Source: Ferrovibrio sp. MS7 (GTDB taxonomy: Bacteria; Pseudomonadota; Alphaproteobacteria; Ferrovibrionales; Ferrovibrionaceae). Taken from it: a stretch of 64,000 nt of DNA. The notes beneath the pieces are model-generated. The model made no database searches and was not told the DNA's origin. It worked only from the letters and a program-made list of their open reading frames with translations. Below are positions 30,924 to 40,182 of the stretch, in pieces; the first letter of the stretch is position 1, and each line of letters begins with the position of its first letter. Location: contig NZ_JBBKBA010000001.1 in NCBI RefSeq assembly GCF_038404985.1, positions 772,001 through 836,000 of the forward strand, written 5' to 3'. The position numbers and the translations under genes were made by a program.

Positions 30924-31313
30924 TCAGGCGAAAATCCGCCACAGGATCACCAGCATGCCGACCACGCCGCCGAAATAGGCCAGGGTGCGCGCCCAGGGAA
31001 TGCCGGCGGTATAGACCACGGCATGCACCAGCCGGGCGAAGAAAAAGAGCTGCGCGCCGGCGATGGTCATGGCGTCATGCTTGCCGGCGACATGGGCCAC
31101 CAGCACCAGGGCGGCAAACGGCACCAGATTCTCCACCATGTTGAGATGGGCGCGGTGGGCGCGACCGATCCAGCCCTGGCCGGCGGGAAAATCCTCGCGG
31201 TTGCCGGCCACGGTGTAGAGCCCGCGCTGCACGATGAAGCCGAGCGTGTAGGGGAAGGCGAGAAGCAGGCAGAGCAGGGCCGACAGGGCCAGCATGGTCA
31301 GTTCAGTGGTCAT
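30924..31313 (-). CDS. MAPEG-family membrane protein
   Basis: A 129-residue protein from the ATG at 31313 with four membrane helices. It has the MAPEG signature region GRAHRAHLNMVENLVPFAALVLVAH and a C-terminal RLVHAVVYTAGIPWARTLAYFGGVVG. MAPEG proteins include glutathione transferases and related enzymes; most bacterial members have no known substrate. It sits between the PLP enzyme and a thioesterase on the same strand. Confidence 0.85.
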   Translation of the reverse strand: MTTELTMLALSALLCLLLAFPYTLGFIVQRGLYTVAGNREDFPAGQGWIGRAHRAHLNMVENLVPFAALVLVAHVAGKHDAMTIAGAQLFFFARLVHAVVYTAGIPWARTLAYFGGVVGMLVILWRIFA

Positions 31314-31342
31314 GGTATTCTCCTTTGCTGTGTCACAGGTGA

Positions 31343-31840
31343 TCAGGCGGCCTGGCGCAAAGGCGCCGGCATATAGGTGCAACTGCCCTGGGCCAGCACT
31401 TCGCCGGCGGCGTTGCGGGCAATCGTCTCGGCGAACAGGATGCTGCGGCCCTTGCGCGCGATGCGGGCTTCGGCGCTGGCGCGGCCCGCGAGATGCGGCT
31501 TGTAGTAATTGACCGCCAGATTCACCGTGGCAACAACAAAGCCCTGTTTCATCGTCGTCACCATCGCCCAGCCGACGGCGGTATCCATCATGGTGGCGAG
31601 GATGCCGCCATGCAGGCCGCCCATCGGGTTGGTCAGTTCCAGACGATGATCGAGCCCGATGCGGGCGAAGTCGGTCTGCACATCCTCCAGCACCATGCCG
31701 AGATGGCGGAAGATCGGATAGACGGCTGCCGCTGCCAGCAAACCGTCGCGGCGATCCGGCGTCAGCATGGCTGCATAGGGATGCGGGCTGCCATCATCGG
31801 GGGCCAGCGGCAGGCGCGGCATCTGATCAAGGAATGACAT
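31343..31840 (-). CDS. PaaI-type hotdog thioesterase
   Basis: A 165-residue hotdog-fold protein. The PaaI-type core is LTNPMGGLHGGILATMMDTAVGWA, with the GGxxxxxxD pattern, then VVATVNLAVNYYKP and GEVLAQGSCTYM. Such enzymes hydrolyse aryl- or acyl-CoA thioesters. It lies 21 bases downstream of the TetR gene on the same strand and is probably co-regulated by it. Confidence 0.85.
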   Translation of the reverse strand: MSFLDQMPRLPLAPDDGSPHPYAAMLTPDRRDGLLAAAAVYPIFRHLGMVLEDVQTDFARIGLDHRLELTNPMGGLHGGILATMMDTAVGWAMVTTMKQGFVVATVNLAVNYYKPHLAGRASAEARIARKGRSILFAETIARNAAGEVLAQGSCTYMPAPLRQAA

Positions 31841-31861
31841 GGCTAAGGCCTTCCTGTTATT

Positions 31862-32467
31862 TCAGTTGGCAGGCTGCAGCGCAGCAGGCTTCAATACTGT
31901 GGCGGCGGTGTGCAGGATGCCGTGCAGGGTCTCGCGGCTGGCACCGCTTTTCGCCAGCACCATCAGGCCATGCACCATGCCGACAAGGTAATCGGCGAGC
32001 GCGGCAGGGTCGGCATCGGCGGCGATCTCGCCGCGCGCGCGGGCATTATTCAGGGCATGGCGGAAGGCGGCTGCCATATTGGCAAGATGGGCGCGCACCC
32101 GCTCAGCCACCACGGCGTCATGCGGCGCCAGCTCCAGGGTGGTATTGGCCATCAGGCAGGCGCGGCGCTCCGGGTATTGCACCAGGAAGTCGATCACCCC
32201 CATGGCGGTGTCATGCAACGCCGCCAGCCCGGCATCGGGGGCCTTCAGGGTGGCCAGAAGCTGCGCTTCCAGCGCGGCGCAATACTGGTCCAGGGCAGCC
32301 AGGAATAACTGGGTCTTGTCGCCATAGGTGTCGTAAAGGCTCTGGCGGCTGATGCCCATCGCCGCCACCAGTTCGCTCATGCCAGTATTATGGAAACCCT
32401 GGCGCCAGAACAGCTCCATGGCGCGGAGCAGCGCATCGTCGGTGTTGAAGCTTTTCGGGCGGGCCAT
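31862..32467 (-). CDS. TetR/AcrR-family repressor
   Basis: A 201-residue regulator starting MARPKSFNTDDALLRAMELF. The N-terminal helix-turn-helix is GMSELVAAMGISRQSLYDTYGDKTQLF. The C-terminal ligand domain is helical with a TetR_C-like arrangement. The ATG at 32467 lies only seven bases after a good -10 element, so the mRNA is probably leaderless. It shares its promoter region with divergent ridA. Targets may include itself, the thioesterase and MAPEG genes downstream. Confidence 0.85.
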   Translation of the reverse strand: MARPKSFNTDDALLRAMELFWRQGFHNTGMSELVAAMGISRQSLYDTYGDKTQLFLAALDQYCAALEAQLLATLKAPDAGLAALHDTAMGVIDFLVQYPERRACLMANTTLELAPHDAVVAERVRAHLANMAAAFRHALNNARARGEIAADADPAALADYLVGMVHGLMVLAKSGASRETLHGILHTAATVLKPAALQPAN

Positions 32468-32474
32468 GGCTGCT

Positions 32475-32503
32475 AGAATAGGAATTCCAGAACGATCAGT
32501 CAA
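32475..32503 (-). promoter_or_regulatory. Promoter of the tetR gene
   Basis: On the minus strand TTGACT (plus 32498-32503) and TATTCT (plus 32475-32480) are 17 bases apart. The GGAATTCC palindrome lies in the spacer. A direct repeat ATCAGTCA occurs at 32495-32502 and 32522-32529 in the same gap, a possible operator. The -10 is seven bases from the ATG. Confidence 0.7.
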
Positions 32504-32574
32504 TAATAATATCCTGTTGCAATCAGTCAGAATCCGGCGCAACTTGCGGTTAACCATGTTCGAGGGGGAGCAGA

Positions 32575-32976
32575 ATGCTTAAATCCCACAACCCGCCGGA
32601 CGCGATGGCGCCGGCCGGAGCTTATAGCCAGGGTATCGAAGTCCATCCCGGCGCCCGCCTGCTGTTCATTTCCGGTCAGGTCGGCACCGATGCCTCGGGT
32701 CGCACCGGCATCGGCATCCTGGAGCAGGCGCATATGGCCTGGGCCAATCTGGGCGCGGTTTTGCGCTCAGGCGGCATGGAGCCGAAGGATATCGTCAAGC
32801 TGACGGTGTATTACGTCGGCAGCCTGGACATGAACGACGCCATGCGCAGCGCGGTGAATGCCATCCGCAACCGCTTTCTCGGCGATCATAAGCCGGCCTC
32901 CACCGCCCTGGTGGTCAGCCGCCTGATGCGGCCGGACTGGCTGATCGAGATCGAGGCTATTGCTGCCCGGCGCTGA
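32575..32976 (+). CDS. RidA/YjgF-family protein
   Basis: A 133-residue RidA-family protein, divergent from tetR, with a GAGGGGGAG ribosome-binding site. Family segments are APAGAYSQGIEV, LLFISGQVGTDASG, DIVKLTVYYVGSLD and PASTALVVSRLMRPDWLIEIEAIA. The arginine of the RidA imine-deaminase active site appears replaced in context (VSRLMRPD instead of the VARLPKD-type), so it may be one of the RidA subfamilies without deaminase function. Probably soluble and trimeric. Confidence 0.85.
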   Translation: MLKSHNPPDAMAPAGAYSQGIEVHPGARLLFISGQVGTDASGRTGIGILEQAHMAWANLGAVLRSGGMEPKDIVKLTVYYVGSLDMNDAMRSAVNAIRNRFLGDHKPASTALVVSRLMRPDWLIEIEAIAARR

Positions 32977-33216
32977 TGCGCCGGAATCTATTGCAAGTCG
33001 AATACCTTACCTTGGGTAAACCGGGGGCCTTGGTGCCGGGGCGGCGTTCCTCTATACTCCGCGGACTATGCCCAGCGACGATGCGTCTATAGCCAAGCCG
33101 GCGGATGGTTCCTCAACCCCGCCGGCCCGCCGCCAACCCCTCCCCCACCCCGATACAGCCCTCGGTACTGGCCCCGGTACGGCCTCCCCCGGCCCGCGCC
33201 GGCGTGGGAGCGCGTG

Positions 33217-34512
33217 ATGCCGCTCTCTGCCGAACTGGCCCTGATCGTCGCGCTGATCCTGCTCAACGGCGTGCTGGCGCTCTCGGAACTCGCCGTGGTT
33301 TCGGCGCGCAAGACCCGGCTGCAACTGCTGGCCGCGCAAGGCAATGCCGGTGCTGAAGCGGCGCTCAAACTGGCCAACGATCCTGGCCGTTTCCTGTCCT
33401 CGGTGCAGATCGGCATCACGCTGGTCGGCATCGCCGCCGGTGCCTTTTCCGGTGCCACGCTGGCCGACCGCCTCAGCCTCTACCTGATGACAACCTTCGG
33501 CTGGCCCGAAGCCTGGGCCGATGGCATCGCCTTCGCCGCCGTGGTTTCCGCCGTCACCTATCTGTCGCTGATCGTCGGCGAACTGGTGCCGAAGCAGATT
33601 GCTTTGCGCAATGCCGAGCGCATGGCGATCCTGGTGGCGCGGCCGATGACCGTGGTGGCGCGTATCGCGTCGCCGGCGGTGAGCCTGCTGGATGTTTCCG
33701 CCCGCCTGGTGCTGCGCCTGCTCGGCGCGAAATCCGATACCGCCGAACAGGTGACGGAAGAAGAGATCAAGACCCTGGTGGCGGAAGCCGAAAGCGCGGG
33801 CGTGGTGGAGCCGGCGGAACGCGCCATGATCGCCGCCGTGATGCGGCTTGGCGACCGCCCGGTGCGTTCGGTGATGACGCCGCGCACGGAAATCGACTGG
33901 ATCGATCTTGATTCAGCCTTGCCGCGCCAGCTTGCCACGCTGCGCGGTTCGATCCATGCCTGCTTGCCGGCCGGCCATGGCGGCATCGACCATGTGCATG
34001 GCCTGCTGCTGGTGAAGGATGCACTGGACGCGGTGATTGATGGCAAGCCGCTGGAACTGGCGCCGCTGGTGCGCCCGGCGCCGATCCTGCCGGAAACCGC
34101 CGATGTGCTGGAGGCACTGGAGCAGCTTCGTCATGCGCCCACCGGCATCGCCCTGGTGGTGGATGAATTTGGCACGCTACAGGGCGTCGTTTCCGCCGCC
34201 GACATCATGGAAAGCATCGTCGGCGAACTCGCCACACCAGAAGGTCCGGTGGAGCCCTGGCTGGTGGCGCGCGAGGATGGTTCCTGGCTGATCGACGGCC
34301 TCACGCCGCGCCATCACATGGCCGACATGCTCGGCCTTGTGCTGCCTGAAGGCGAGGATGATTACGATACCGCCGCCGGCTTCGCGCTGGCGCGTTTCGG
34401 CTCAATCCCGCAGACCGGCGACCATGTGGAATGGAAAGGCTGGCGCTTCGAGGTCGTCGACATGGATGGCCGCCGTATCGACAAGCTGCTGGCCTCGCGG
34501 CTCGACGCGTAA
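33217..34512 (+). CDS. CNNM/CBS/CorC-HlyC membrane protein (hemolysin family)
   Basis: A 431-residue protein with the DUF21/CNNM transmembrane domain (ELALIVALILLNGVLALSEL, IGITLVGIAAGAFSGATLAD, LIVGELVPKQIALRNAE), two CBS modules starting about VRSVMTPRTEIDWID and ALVVDEFGTLQGVVSAADI, and a C-terminal CorC/HlyC domain (YDTAAGFALARFGSIPQTGD). Such proteins are linked to magnesium or sodium/divalent-cation efflux. The ATG at 33217 follows GGGAG; a GTG one codon upstream is possible. Confidence 0.88.
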   Translation: MPLSAELALIVALILLNGVLALSELAVVSARKTRLQLLAAQGNAGAEAALKLANDPGRFLSSVQIGITLVGIAAGAFSGATLADRLSLYLMTTFGWPEAWADGIAFAAVVSAVTYLSLIVGELVPKQIALRNAERMAILVARPMTVVARIASPAVSLLDVSARLVLRLLGAKSDTAEQVTEEEIKTLVAEAESAGVVEPAERAMIAAVMRLGDRPVRSVMTPRTEIDWIDLDSALPRQLATLRGSIHACLPAGHGGIDHVHGLLLVKDALDAVIDGKPLELAPLVRPAPILPETADVLEALEQLRHAPTGIALVVDEFGTLQGVVSAADIMESIVGELATPEGPVEPWLVAREDGSWLIDGLTPRHHMADMLGLVLPEGEDDYDTAAGFALARFGSIPQTGDHVEWKGWRFEVVDMDGRRIDKLLASRLDA

Positions 34513-34524
34513 TAATCAGCTATT

Positions 34525-34555
34525 CGTCATGCCCCGGCTTGACCGGGGCATGACG
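34525..34555. repeat. Palindromic repeat R5 (single unit)
   Basis: CGTCATGCCCCGG...CCGGGGCATGACG is a minimal single copy of the repeat family, with 13-base arms and a five-base loop. It fills the 46 bases between convergent genes ending at 34512 and 34559 and should form a hairpin in both 3' ends. Confidence 0.85.
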
Positions 34556-34558
34556 ATT

Positions 34559-35368
34559 TTATGTTTTATAACTCGGATCGAGACGGTCGAGCTTGCGTAG
34601 CAAGGCCGGCCAGGCGAGCTGGCCGCCACCGCCGCCATGGGTGACTTTCCTTGCTGCTTCCGAGATGCCGGCGACGATGGCCGGATCCACCGCGCGCAAG
34701 GCGGCGCCGCCGCTTTGCGCCAGCACCTGCGTGGCGCAGGCACGTTCCAGCACATAGATGCCGAGGAAGGCATCGGCGATGGTGCGGCCGACGGCGAGCG
34801 TGCCGTGATTGCGCAGCAGCATGGCATTGCTGCGGCCAAGATCGGCGACCAGGCGCTGCTTCTCGTCGGGGTTCAGCGCCACGCCTTCATAATCGTGATA
34901 GGCAAGCTGGACATAGGGGAACAGCGAGGTCTGGCTGATCGGCAGCAGGCCGCCTTCCTGCGCCGACACGGCAACGCCGGCCGGCGTGTGCAGATGGATG
35001 ACGCAACCGGCATCCTCGCGCGCTTCATGCACGGCGGAATGGATGGTGAAGCCGGCCGGATTGATCGCGGTCGGCTCGTCGTCCACCACGTTGCCGTGGA
35101 TATCCACCTTCACCAGGCTGGAAGCGGTCATTTCCTCGAACATCAGGCCATAGCGGTTGATCAGGAAATACTCGTGGCCGCCATCGCCTTCACTGGCCGG
35201 TACCCGGGCGGAGATATGGGTGAAGATCAGGTCATCCCAGCCATACAAAGCCACCAGCCGGTAGCAGGCGGCGAGGTCGATGCGGGTCTGCCATTCGGCT
35301 TCCGACATGCTGCGGCGATTCGTGGAACTGCTGCCACCGGCACTGGCGAGGCTGGCGATCTGGCCCAT
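34559..35368 (-). CDS. Class II aldolase/adducin-family protein
   Basis: A 269-residue class II aldolase-fold protein. The zinc-binding pattern is present: CVIHLHTPAGVAVSAQ with the first two histidines, and RNHGTLAVGRTIADAF with the third. THISARVP near the N-terminus is typical of adducin-like members. It may act on a sugar phosphate or be one of the many uncharacterised alphaproteobacterial paralogues. Confidence 0.85.
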   Translation of the reverse strand: MGQIASLASAGGSSSTNRRSMSEAEWQTRIDLAACYRLVALYGWDDLIFTHISARVPASEGDGGHEYFLINRYGLMFEEMTASSLVKVDIHGNVVDDEPTAINPAGFTIHSAVHEAREDAGCVIHLHTPAGVAVSAQEGGLLPISQTSLFPYVQLAYHDYEGVALNPDEKQRLVADLGRSNAMLLRNHGTLAVGRTIADAFLGIYVLERACATQVLAQSGGAALRAVDPAIVAGISEAARKVTHGGGGGQLAWPALLRKLDRLDPSYKT

Positions 35369-35437
35369 GCGTATAACCCTCCCTGTTTCACGTCAGTCTG
35401 AGCCGACTGTCGGACAAAAGGAAGATGGCGTTTGGGC

Positions 35438-35470
35438 AAAAAAAAGGGGCCGCAACGATGTTGCGGCCCA
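35438..35470 (-). terminator. Terminator downstream of the REC-EAL gene
   Basis: On the minus strand GGGCCGCAAC pairs with GTTGCGGCCC and is followed by eight Ts (plus 35438-35445). It lies 280 bases after the REC-EAL stop and just upstream of the aldolase gene. Confidence 0.8.
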
Positions 35471-35749
35471 AGTCTAGGGAGGAAACGCCCGAGAAGGGCA
35501 TGCAGCAAGCCGGGAAGCGTTGCTGCGATGCACAATGTATCCCTGAGCATGGTGCGGCGCAAGAGGAATTTTGTGAAAAAATACTAATGGGCCAAGTGAT
35601 TGTTTTTGTGCATCTATCTAAAAATTACGGCAGTGTTGCTGTCCTGCAACAGGTGTAGGGTTATGCTGCACTAGCGAAGACTGTTGCCGGGGAAATCTTG
35701 CATGTAAGAAAAAGACTTAGCCGGAATTTAGGCAGTCGGAGAGGCTGCC
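35471..35749. other. Gene-free stretch between the aldolase and REC-EAL genes
   Basis: About 280 bases without a supported gene. It is more AT-rich than the coding DNA (for example around 35570-35640). A weak AGGCAG...CTGCCT stem lies near 35730-35750, just after the REC-EAL stop. No RNA gene or promoter could be assigned. Confidence 0.4.
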
Positions 35750-36952
35750 TTATTTCCAGGCAGTGAGCCAGGCGGGAAAATCGTCCGCTGCCATGGGTGG
35801 AGCGATCAGGTAGCCCTGCACCACGTCGCAGCCCAGCCTGAGCGCGCAATCCCAGTCCTCCTGGCTCTCGATTCCCTCCGCCACGGTGCCGATGCCTAAG
35901 CTGCGGGCGAGGCGAATCGAGGAGGCCATGATGGCGCGGGCGGCCGGATCGGCGGCGGCGCCGGTAACGAAGCGGCGGTCGATTTTCAGTTCGTCGAAGG
36001 GGATGCGCTGGAGCTGTTCCAGCGAGGAATAGCCGGTGCCGAAATCGTCGATGGAGAGGCCGAAGCCCTTCAGCCGCAGCCGCGTCACCACTTCCAGCGC
36101 CGGCGCCAGATCCTGGATCAGGCGGCTTTCGGTCACTTCCAGCAGCAGGTCCTCGGCCACCAGGCCATGGCGCGCGACGGCAGCGGACACCTGATCGGGC
36201 AGTTTCAGCCTTGTGAGATCGGCGGCGGAAATGTTGATCGCCATCTGCAGCCGGTGGCCGAGCTTATGCCAGCGCACCAGGGCGGCCAGCGCCTGTTCCA
36301 GCACGGCATCGAACAAAGGCTCGGCGGCAGAGCCGGTTTCGGCGATCGGCACGAAATCCGAGGGCGGGATGACGCCGCGGCTGGGATGCTGCCAGCGCGC
36401 CAGGGCTTCCACGCCCACCACGCTGCGTTCGCGCAGCGATATCTTCGGCTGCACCGCGATGCCGATATCGCCGGCACGCAGCGCTTCCAGCAGATCGTCC
36501 TCGCTCACCGGCAAGAGCGGCGAAACCGGCTGTGCCGGCCGCTGGCCGGGCTTGAGATGCGCCAGCACCGCATCCATCTTGGCACCGGTGAGCGGCTTTT
36601 CCACCACGCCGATGATGTTCAGTTCATGGGCGCGGGCCAGCGTCTCGGCGGTGCGCAGCAGCCGGGGATTCTCGCCCGAAATCAGCGCCACCTGGCCCTG
36701 GAAATGCCGCGCGGCGAGATGCCGCAGCACCTCGATGCCATCCATCACCGGCATGTTGAGATCGAGCAGGATCAGGTCGACCGGGCGCTCGGCATTGGCC
36801 AGCGCTTCCAGCGCCTCCTGGCCATCGGCATAGGCGCTGCAATGGCCGATGCCATAGCGGCGCAGATAGGCCAGGGTCACGTCGCGCATCAGCTTGGTGT
36901 CGTCCACCACCATGACTGACAGCGAAGCGGGATCGAACCCGGACAAAACCAA
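35750..36952 (-). CDS. Response regulator with EAL c-di-GMP phosphodiesterase domain
   Basis: A 400-residue REC-EAL protein. The receiver has D17-D18, the phosphoacceptor D64 (LLDLNMPVMDG) and K119 (VEKPL). The EAL domain keeps E182-A-L-A-R186, NIS, the EVTES glutamate, DDFGTGYSSL, LKIDR, AEGIE and QGYL, so all residues needed for hydrolysis of cyclic di-GMP appear present. It resembles RocR/PvrR-type regulators. A PilZ-bearing chemoreceptor in the same window makes a shared c-di-GMP circuit possible. No kinase is adjacent. Confidence 0.92.
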   Translation of the reverse strand: MVLSGFDPASLSVMVVDDTKLMRDVTLAYLRRYGIGHCSAYADGQEALEALANAERPVDLILLDLNMPVMDGIEVLRHLAARHFQGQVALISGENPRLLRTAETLARAHELNIIGVVEKPLTGAKMDAVLAHLKPGQRPAQPVSPLLPVSEDDLLEALRAGDIGIAVQPKISLRERSVVGVEALARWQHPSRGVIPPSDFVPIAETGSAAEPLFDAVLEQALAALVRWHKLGHRLQMAINISAADLTRLKLPDQVSAAVARHGLVAEDLLLEVTESRLIQDLAPALEVVTRLRLKGFGLSIDDFGTGYSSLEQLQRIPFDELKIDRRFVTGAAADPAARAIMASSIRLARSLGIGTVAEGIESQEDWDCALRLGCDVVQGYLIAPPMAADDFPAWLTAWK

Positions 36953-37033
36953 CCCCCAAGCCAGAGCAACGGAAAAGGCCGCCCCAGCTTAGACAAAAGC
37001 CGGATGCGGCGCTGCCGTTAAATGCGCCCCTGG

Positions 37034-37047
37034 TGACGCTAACGTCA
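37034..37047. promoter_or_regulatory. TGACG-N4-CGTCA dyad upstream of the REC-EAL gene
   Basis: TGACGCTAACGTCA lies 82-95 bases upstream of the REC-EAL start. Its right part (ACGCTAACGTCAAG) differs by one base from part of the large inverted repeat at 44186-44223 (ACGTTAACGTCAAG). It may be a site for the same regulator, or chance. Confidence 0.35.
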
Positions 37048-37059
37048 AGTCATCGGGCG

Positions 37060-37665
37060 CTAGCGTGACTGGGAATGATATTCGTCGTTGGGTAGCATTT
37101 CGATGGCGGCGGCCATGCGGTTCGACATGTTGAAAAAGCTCGCCGTGGCGGCGATGTCCCAGATATCGCGGTCGTTCCAGCCGGCCTTGCGCAGGGCGGC
37201 ACGGTCGGCCTCCACCATCTTGTCCGGCATCTCCGTCAACTTGGCGGCGAAATCCAGCGCCGCGCGCATCTTCGGGCTCAGGTCGGCGACACGGTAATTC
37301 ATCACCATCTGCTCGCCGAGCTTGGGCTCGCCGGAGAGCGCGCGCACCGCCGCGCCATGGGCGGTGAGGCAGTAGTAGCAATGGTTGATCGAGCTGACCA
37401 CCACGGCGATCATCTCGCGCTCGAGCTTGGAGAGGCCCGAAGGCGCCAGCATCAGCTCGTTATACATCTCGGTGAAGCCGCGCAGCTTCTTGGCATCGAA
37501 GCTGTAGCTCAGCAGCACATTCGGCACGAAGCCGAGCTTCTCGTCGCATTTCGCGAAATACGCCTGGGTGTCCGGCTCCAGCTTGGCGCGGGGCGGCACC
37601 GGAATGTTAAGCGCATGCGGCTTCGGCGCTTTGCTCTTGCTTTTACCTGTGGCGGTTTTGGCCAT
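37060..37665 (-). CDS. AhpD-like peroxidase-related protein
   Basis: A 201-residue AhpD/CMD-fold protein. The ATG at 37665 is preceded by AGGAGG. The catalytic motif is SSINHCYYCLTAHGAAV, with the CxxC pair and following histidine used for alkylhydroperoxide reduction in this fold. KLGFVPNVLLSYSFDAKKLRGF at the N-terminus and WNDRDIWDIAATASFFNMSNRMA are typical of the uncharacterised peroxidase-related family. The Lys/Ala-rich start (MAKTATGKSKSKAPKP) is probably disordered. Confidence 0.87.
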   Translation of the reverse strand: MAKTATGKSKSKAPKPHALNIPVPPRAKLEPDTQAYFAKCDEKLGFVPNVLLSYSFDAKKLRGFTEMYNELMLAPSGLSKLEREMIAVVVSSINHCYYCLTAHGAAVRALSGEPKLGEQMVMNYRVADLSPKMRAALDFAAKLTEMPDKMVEADRAALRKAGWNDRDIWDIAATASFFNMSNRMAAAIEMLPNDEYHSQSR

Positions 37666-37766
37666 GATGTTTCCTCCTGGATATGGCCAAAGCCTAGAAG
37701 GTTTCCGGTTGCGGCGGAAGCGGCGGGCCAAAGGCCGCCATCCTGTTCATCGTCCCATAAATTGAT

Positions 37767-37840
37767 CGTCATGCCCGCACTTGATGCGGGCATCTCAGCC
37801 CGATGGCCAAAGATCCTCGGGTCAAGCCCGAGGATGACGA
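37767..37840. repeat. Palindromic repeat R6
   Basis: CGTCATGCCCGCACTTGATG with CGGGCATC is followed by a second hairpin, GATCCTCGGGTCAAGC with CCGAGGATGACGA. It lies between the upstream region of the AhpD-like gene and the 3' end of aroC. Confidence 0.7.
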
Positions 37841-37860
37841 CATTATGGATAGTGGAAGTC

Positions 37861-38973
37861 TTAGGCTTTATCGAAGCCCTGGCGGAATCCGCCGACTTGG
37901 CCGCGATGGCGCAGCAGGTGGTCGGCGAGCACGCAGGCCATCATGGCTTCGCCCACCGGCACGGCGCGGATACCAACGCAAGGGTCGTGGCGGCCCTTGG
38001 TGAGAATGTCGGTCTCGGCGCCGAAGCGGTCGAGCGTGGCGCGCGGGTTGAGGATCGAGGAGGTCGGCTTCACCGCGAAACGCACCACGATATCCTGGCC
38101 CGATGAAATGCCGCCCAGGATGCCGCCGGCCTGGTTGCTGCTGAATACCGGCTGGCCACCGGGCCCAAGGCGCATCTCGTCGGCATTTTCTTCGCCGGTG
38201 AGTTCGGCAGACGCCATGCCGGCGCCGATCTCGACGCCTTTCACGGCATTGATGCTCATCATCGCCGCCGCCAGCTCGGCATCGAGCTTGCCGTAGATCG
38301 GCTCGCCCAGGCCCGCCGGCACGCCGGACGCCTGCAGTTCGACAATGGCGCCGACGCTGGAGCCATTCTTGCGGATGCCGTCGAGATAATCTTCCCAGGC
38401 CATGGCGGCAGTGGGATCGGGGCACCAGAAGGGGTTCTGCGTCACACTGTCCCAGCGCCAGTTGGCGCGGTCGACACCCATCTTGCCGATGCGCACCAGG
38501 GCGCCACGGATCTGCACGGCATCGCCAAGGATGGATTTCAGTACGCAGCGCGCCACCGCGCCAGCGGCAACGCGCGCCGCCGTCTCGCGCGCGGACGAAC
38601 GGCCACCGCCACGGTAATCGCGGATGCCATACTTTTTCCAATAGGTGTAATCGGCATGGCCGGGACGGAACTTGTCCTTGATCTCACCGTAATCCTTGCT
38701 GCGCTGATCCTGGTTTTCGATCAGCAGCGAGATCGGTGTGCCGGTGGTGCGGCCCTCGAAGGTGCCGGAGAGAATCTTTACTTCATCGGGCTCGCGGCGC
38801 TGCGTTACGAAACGCGAAGTGCCGGGCTTGCGTTGATCCAGCCAATGCTGGATGTCGGATTCGGCAAGCGCGATGCCCGGCGGCGTGCCGTCGATGACAC
38901 AGCCCAAGGCCGGGCCATGGCTCTCGCCCCAGGTGGTGACGCGGAAGAGCCGGCCGAACGTATTATCCGACAT
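37861..38973 (-). CDS. aroC: Chorismate synthase
   Basis: A 370-residue chorismate synthase, last step of the shikimate pathway (EPSP to chorismate, using reduced FMN). The signature segments [41 protein letters not shown]-type (seen as GHADYTYW and [13 protein letters not shown]) and the C-terminal [17 protein letters not shown] are complete. Its ATG overlaps the fabI stop codon (ATGA at 38970-38973 on the minus strand), so it is coupled to fabI. Confidence 0.96.
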   Translation of the reverse strand: MSDNTFGRLFRVTTWGESHGPALGCVIDGTPPGIALAESDIQHWLDQRKPGTSRFVTQRREPDEVKILSGTFEGRTTGTPISLLIENQDQRSKDYGEIKDKFRPGHADYTYWKKYGIRDYRGGGRSSARETAARVAAGAVARCVLKSILGDAVQIRGALVRIGKMGVDRANWRWDSVTQNPFWCPDPTAAMAWEDYLDGIRKNGSSVGAIVELQASGVPAGLGEPIYGKLDAELAAAMMSINAVKGVEIGAGMASAELTGEENADEMRLGPGGQPVFSSNQAGGILGGISSGQDIVVRFAVKPTSSILNPRATLDRFGAETDILTKGRHDPCVGIRAVPVGEAMMACVLADHLLRHRGQVGGFRQGFDKA

Positions 38974-39833
38974 CAGTCCGCTTTCTTGCCGCCGAGGCTC
39001 TGCAGCAATTCGGCGACGGCCGGCGCCTGGTCCACCGCCACCATGCCGACGCTGTGATAGCCACTGTCGACGTGATGCACTTCGCCGGTGACGCCGCCGC
39101 CGAGATCGCTGAGCAGATAGAGGCCGGAGCCACCAACTTCATCAATGGTGACATTGCGGCGCAGTGGCGCGTTGAGTTCGTTCCACTTCAGGATATAGCG
39201 GAAATCGCCGATGCCGGAGGCGGCCAGCGTCTTGATCGGGCCGGCGGAGATGGCATTGACGCGGATGCCGCGGGGCCCAAGATCGGCGGCGAGATAGCGC
39301 ACGCTGGCCTCGAGTGCCGCCTTGGCCACGCCCATCACGTTGTAATGCGGCATCACGCGCTCGGCGCCGAAATAGGTCAGCGTCACCGCCGCGCCGCCCT
39401 CACTCATCAGCTTCTCGGCGCGTTGCATCAGCGCCGTGAAGGAATAGCAGCTCACATTCATGCTGAGCGCGAAATTCTCCGGCGAGGTGTCGACATAGCG
39501 GCCCTTCAGCTCTTCCTTGTCGGCATAGGCGATGGCATGCACCAGGAAATCGAGCTTGCCCCATTCCTTCTGCAAGGTGGCGAACACCGCATCCATCGAG
39601 GCGGCATTGGTCACGTCGCATTCCATGGTCAGCTTGGCACCGATCTGGGCGGCCAGCGGCTCCACGCGCTTCTTCAGCGCATCGCCCTGGTAGGTGAAGG
39701 CCAGTTCGGCGCCCTGGGCGGCCACCGCCTTGGCGATGCCCCAGGCCAGCGAACGGTCATTGGCAACGCCCATGATCAGGCCACGGCGACCTTGCATAAG
39801 GTTACCGGCATGGGGGGCTTGCGGCTGGGACAT
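38973..39833 (-). CDS. fabI: Enoyl-[acyl-carrier-protein] reductase (NADH)
   Basis: A 286-residue FabI, the last reductase of fatty-acid elongation. The N-terminal [20 protein letters not shown] is the variant nucleotide-binding motif of FabI, and the catalytic Tyr-x6-Lys lies in [29 protein letters not shown] is the substrate-loop segment. The ATG at 39833 matches the family start; the upstream open frame adds an implausible basic extension. FabI is the target of triclosan-type inhibitors; sensitivity cannot be judged here. Confidence 0.95.
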   Translation of the reverse strand: MSQPQAPHAGNLMQGRRGLIMGVANDRSLAWGIAKAVAAQGAELAFTYQGDALKKRVEPLAAQIGAKLTMECDVTNAASMDAVFATLQKEWGKLDFLVHAIAYADKEELKGRYVDTSPENFALSMNVSCYSFTALMQRAEKLMSEGGAAVTLTYFGAERVMPHYNVMGVAKAALEASVRYLAADLGPRGIRVNAISAGPIKTLAASGIGDFRYILKWNELNAPLRRNVTIDEVGGSGLYLLSDLGGGVTGEVHHVDSGYHSVGMVAVDQAPAVAELLQSLGGKKAD

Positions 39834-40182
39834 TGCCTTCCTCGACTTATCTGAAAACAGCATAAAGACCCTGCTGCCTGCGACGCGACGCCGCAGGCCG
39901 GGCGGATAGGGCAAGATAGCCGAAAAGCGCTTGCCGCGCCAACCGTCGCCGGGGGGTGATTTAGCTTTGATTTCCGCAGTTTTCCGGGTTTGATACTGTG
40001 GCTCCACCCAGGCTTGCCGGCTTTTGCGGCACAGGCGCATAAGCGAATGTTCATAGAGCTATCGCTTGGCAGCCGGAACCCATCTTGGCACTGATCATCC
40101 TGCGCGAGCATTGGTCATGGGCATTGGCTTGCCTAAGATTACAGCGCAGGGGTGCGTGGTACAGAAAACAAGGAACACGACT

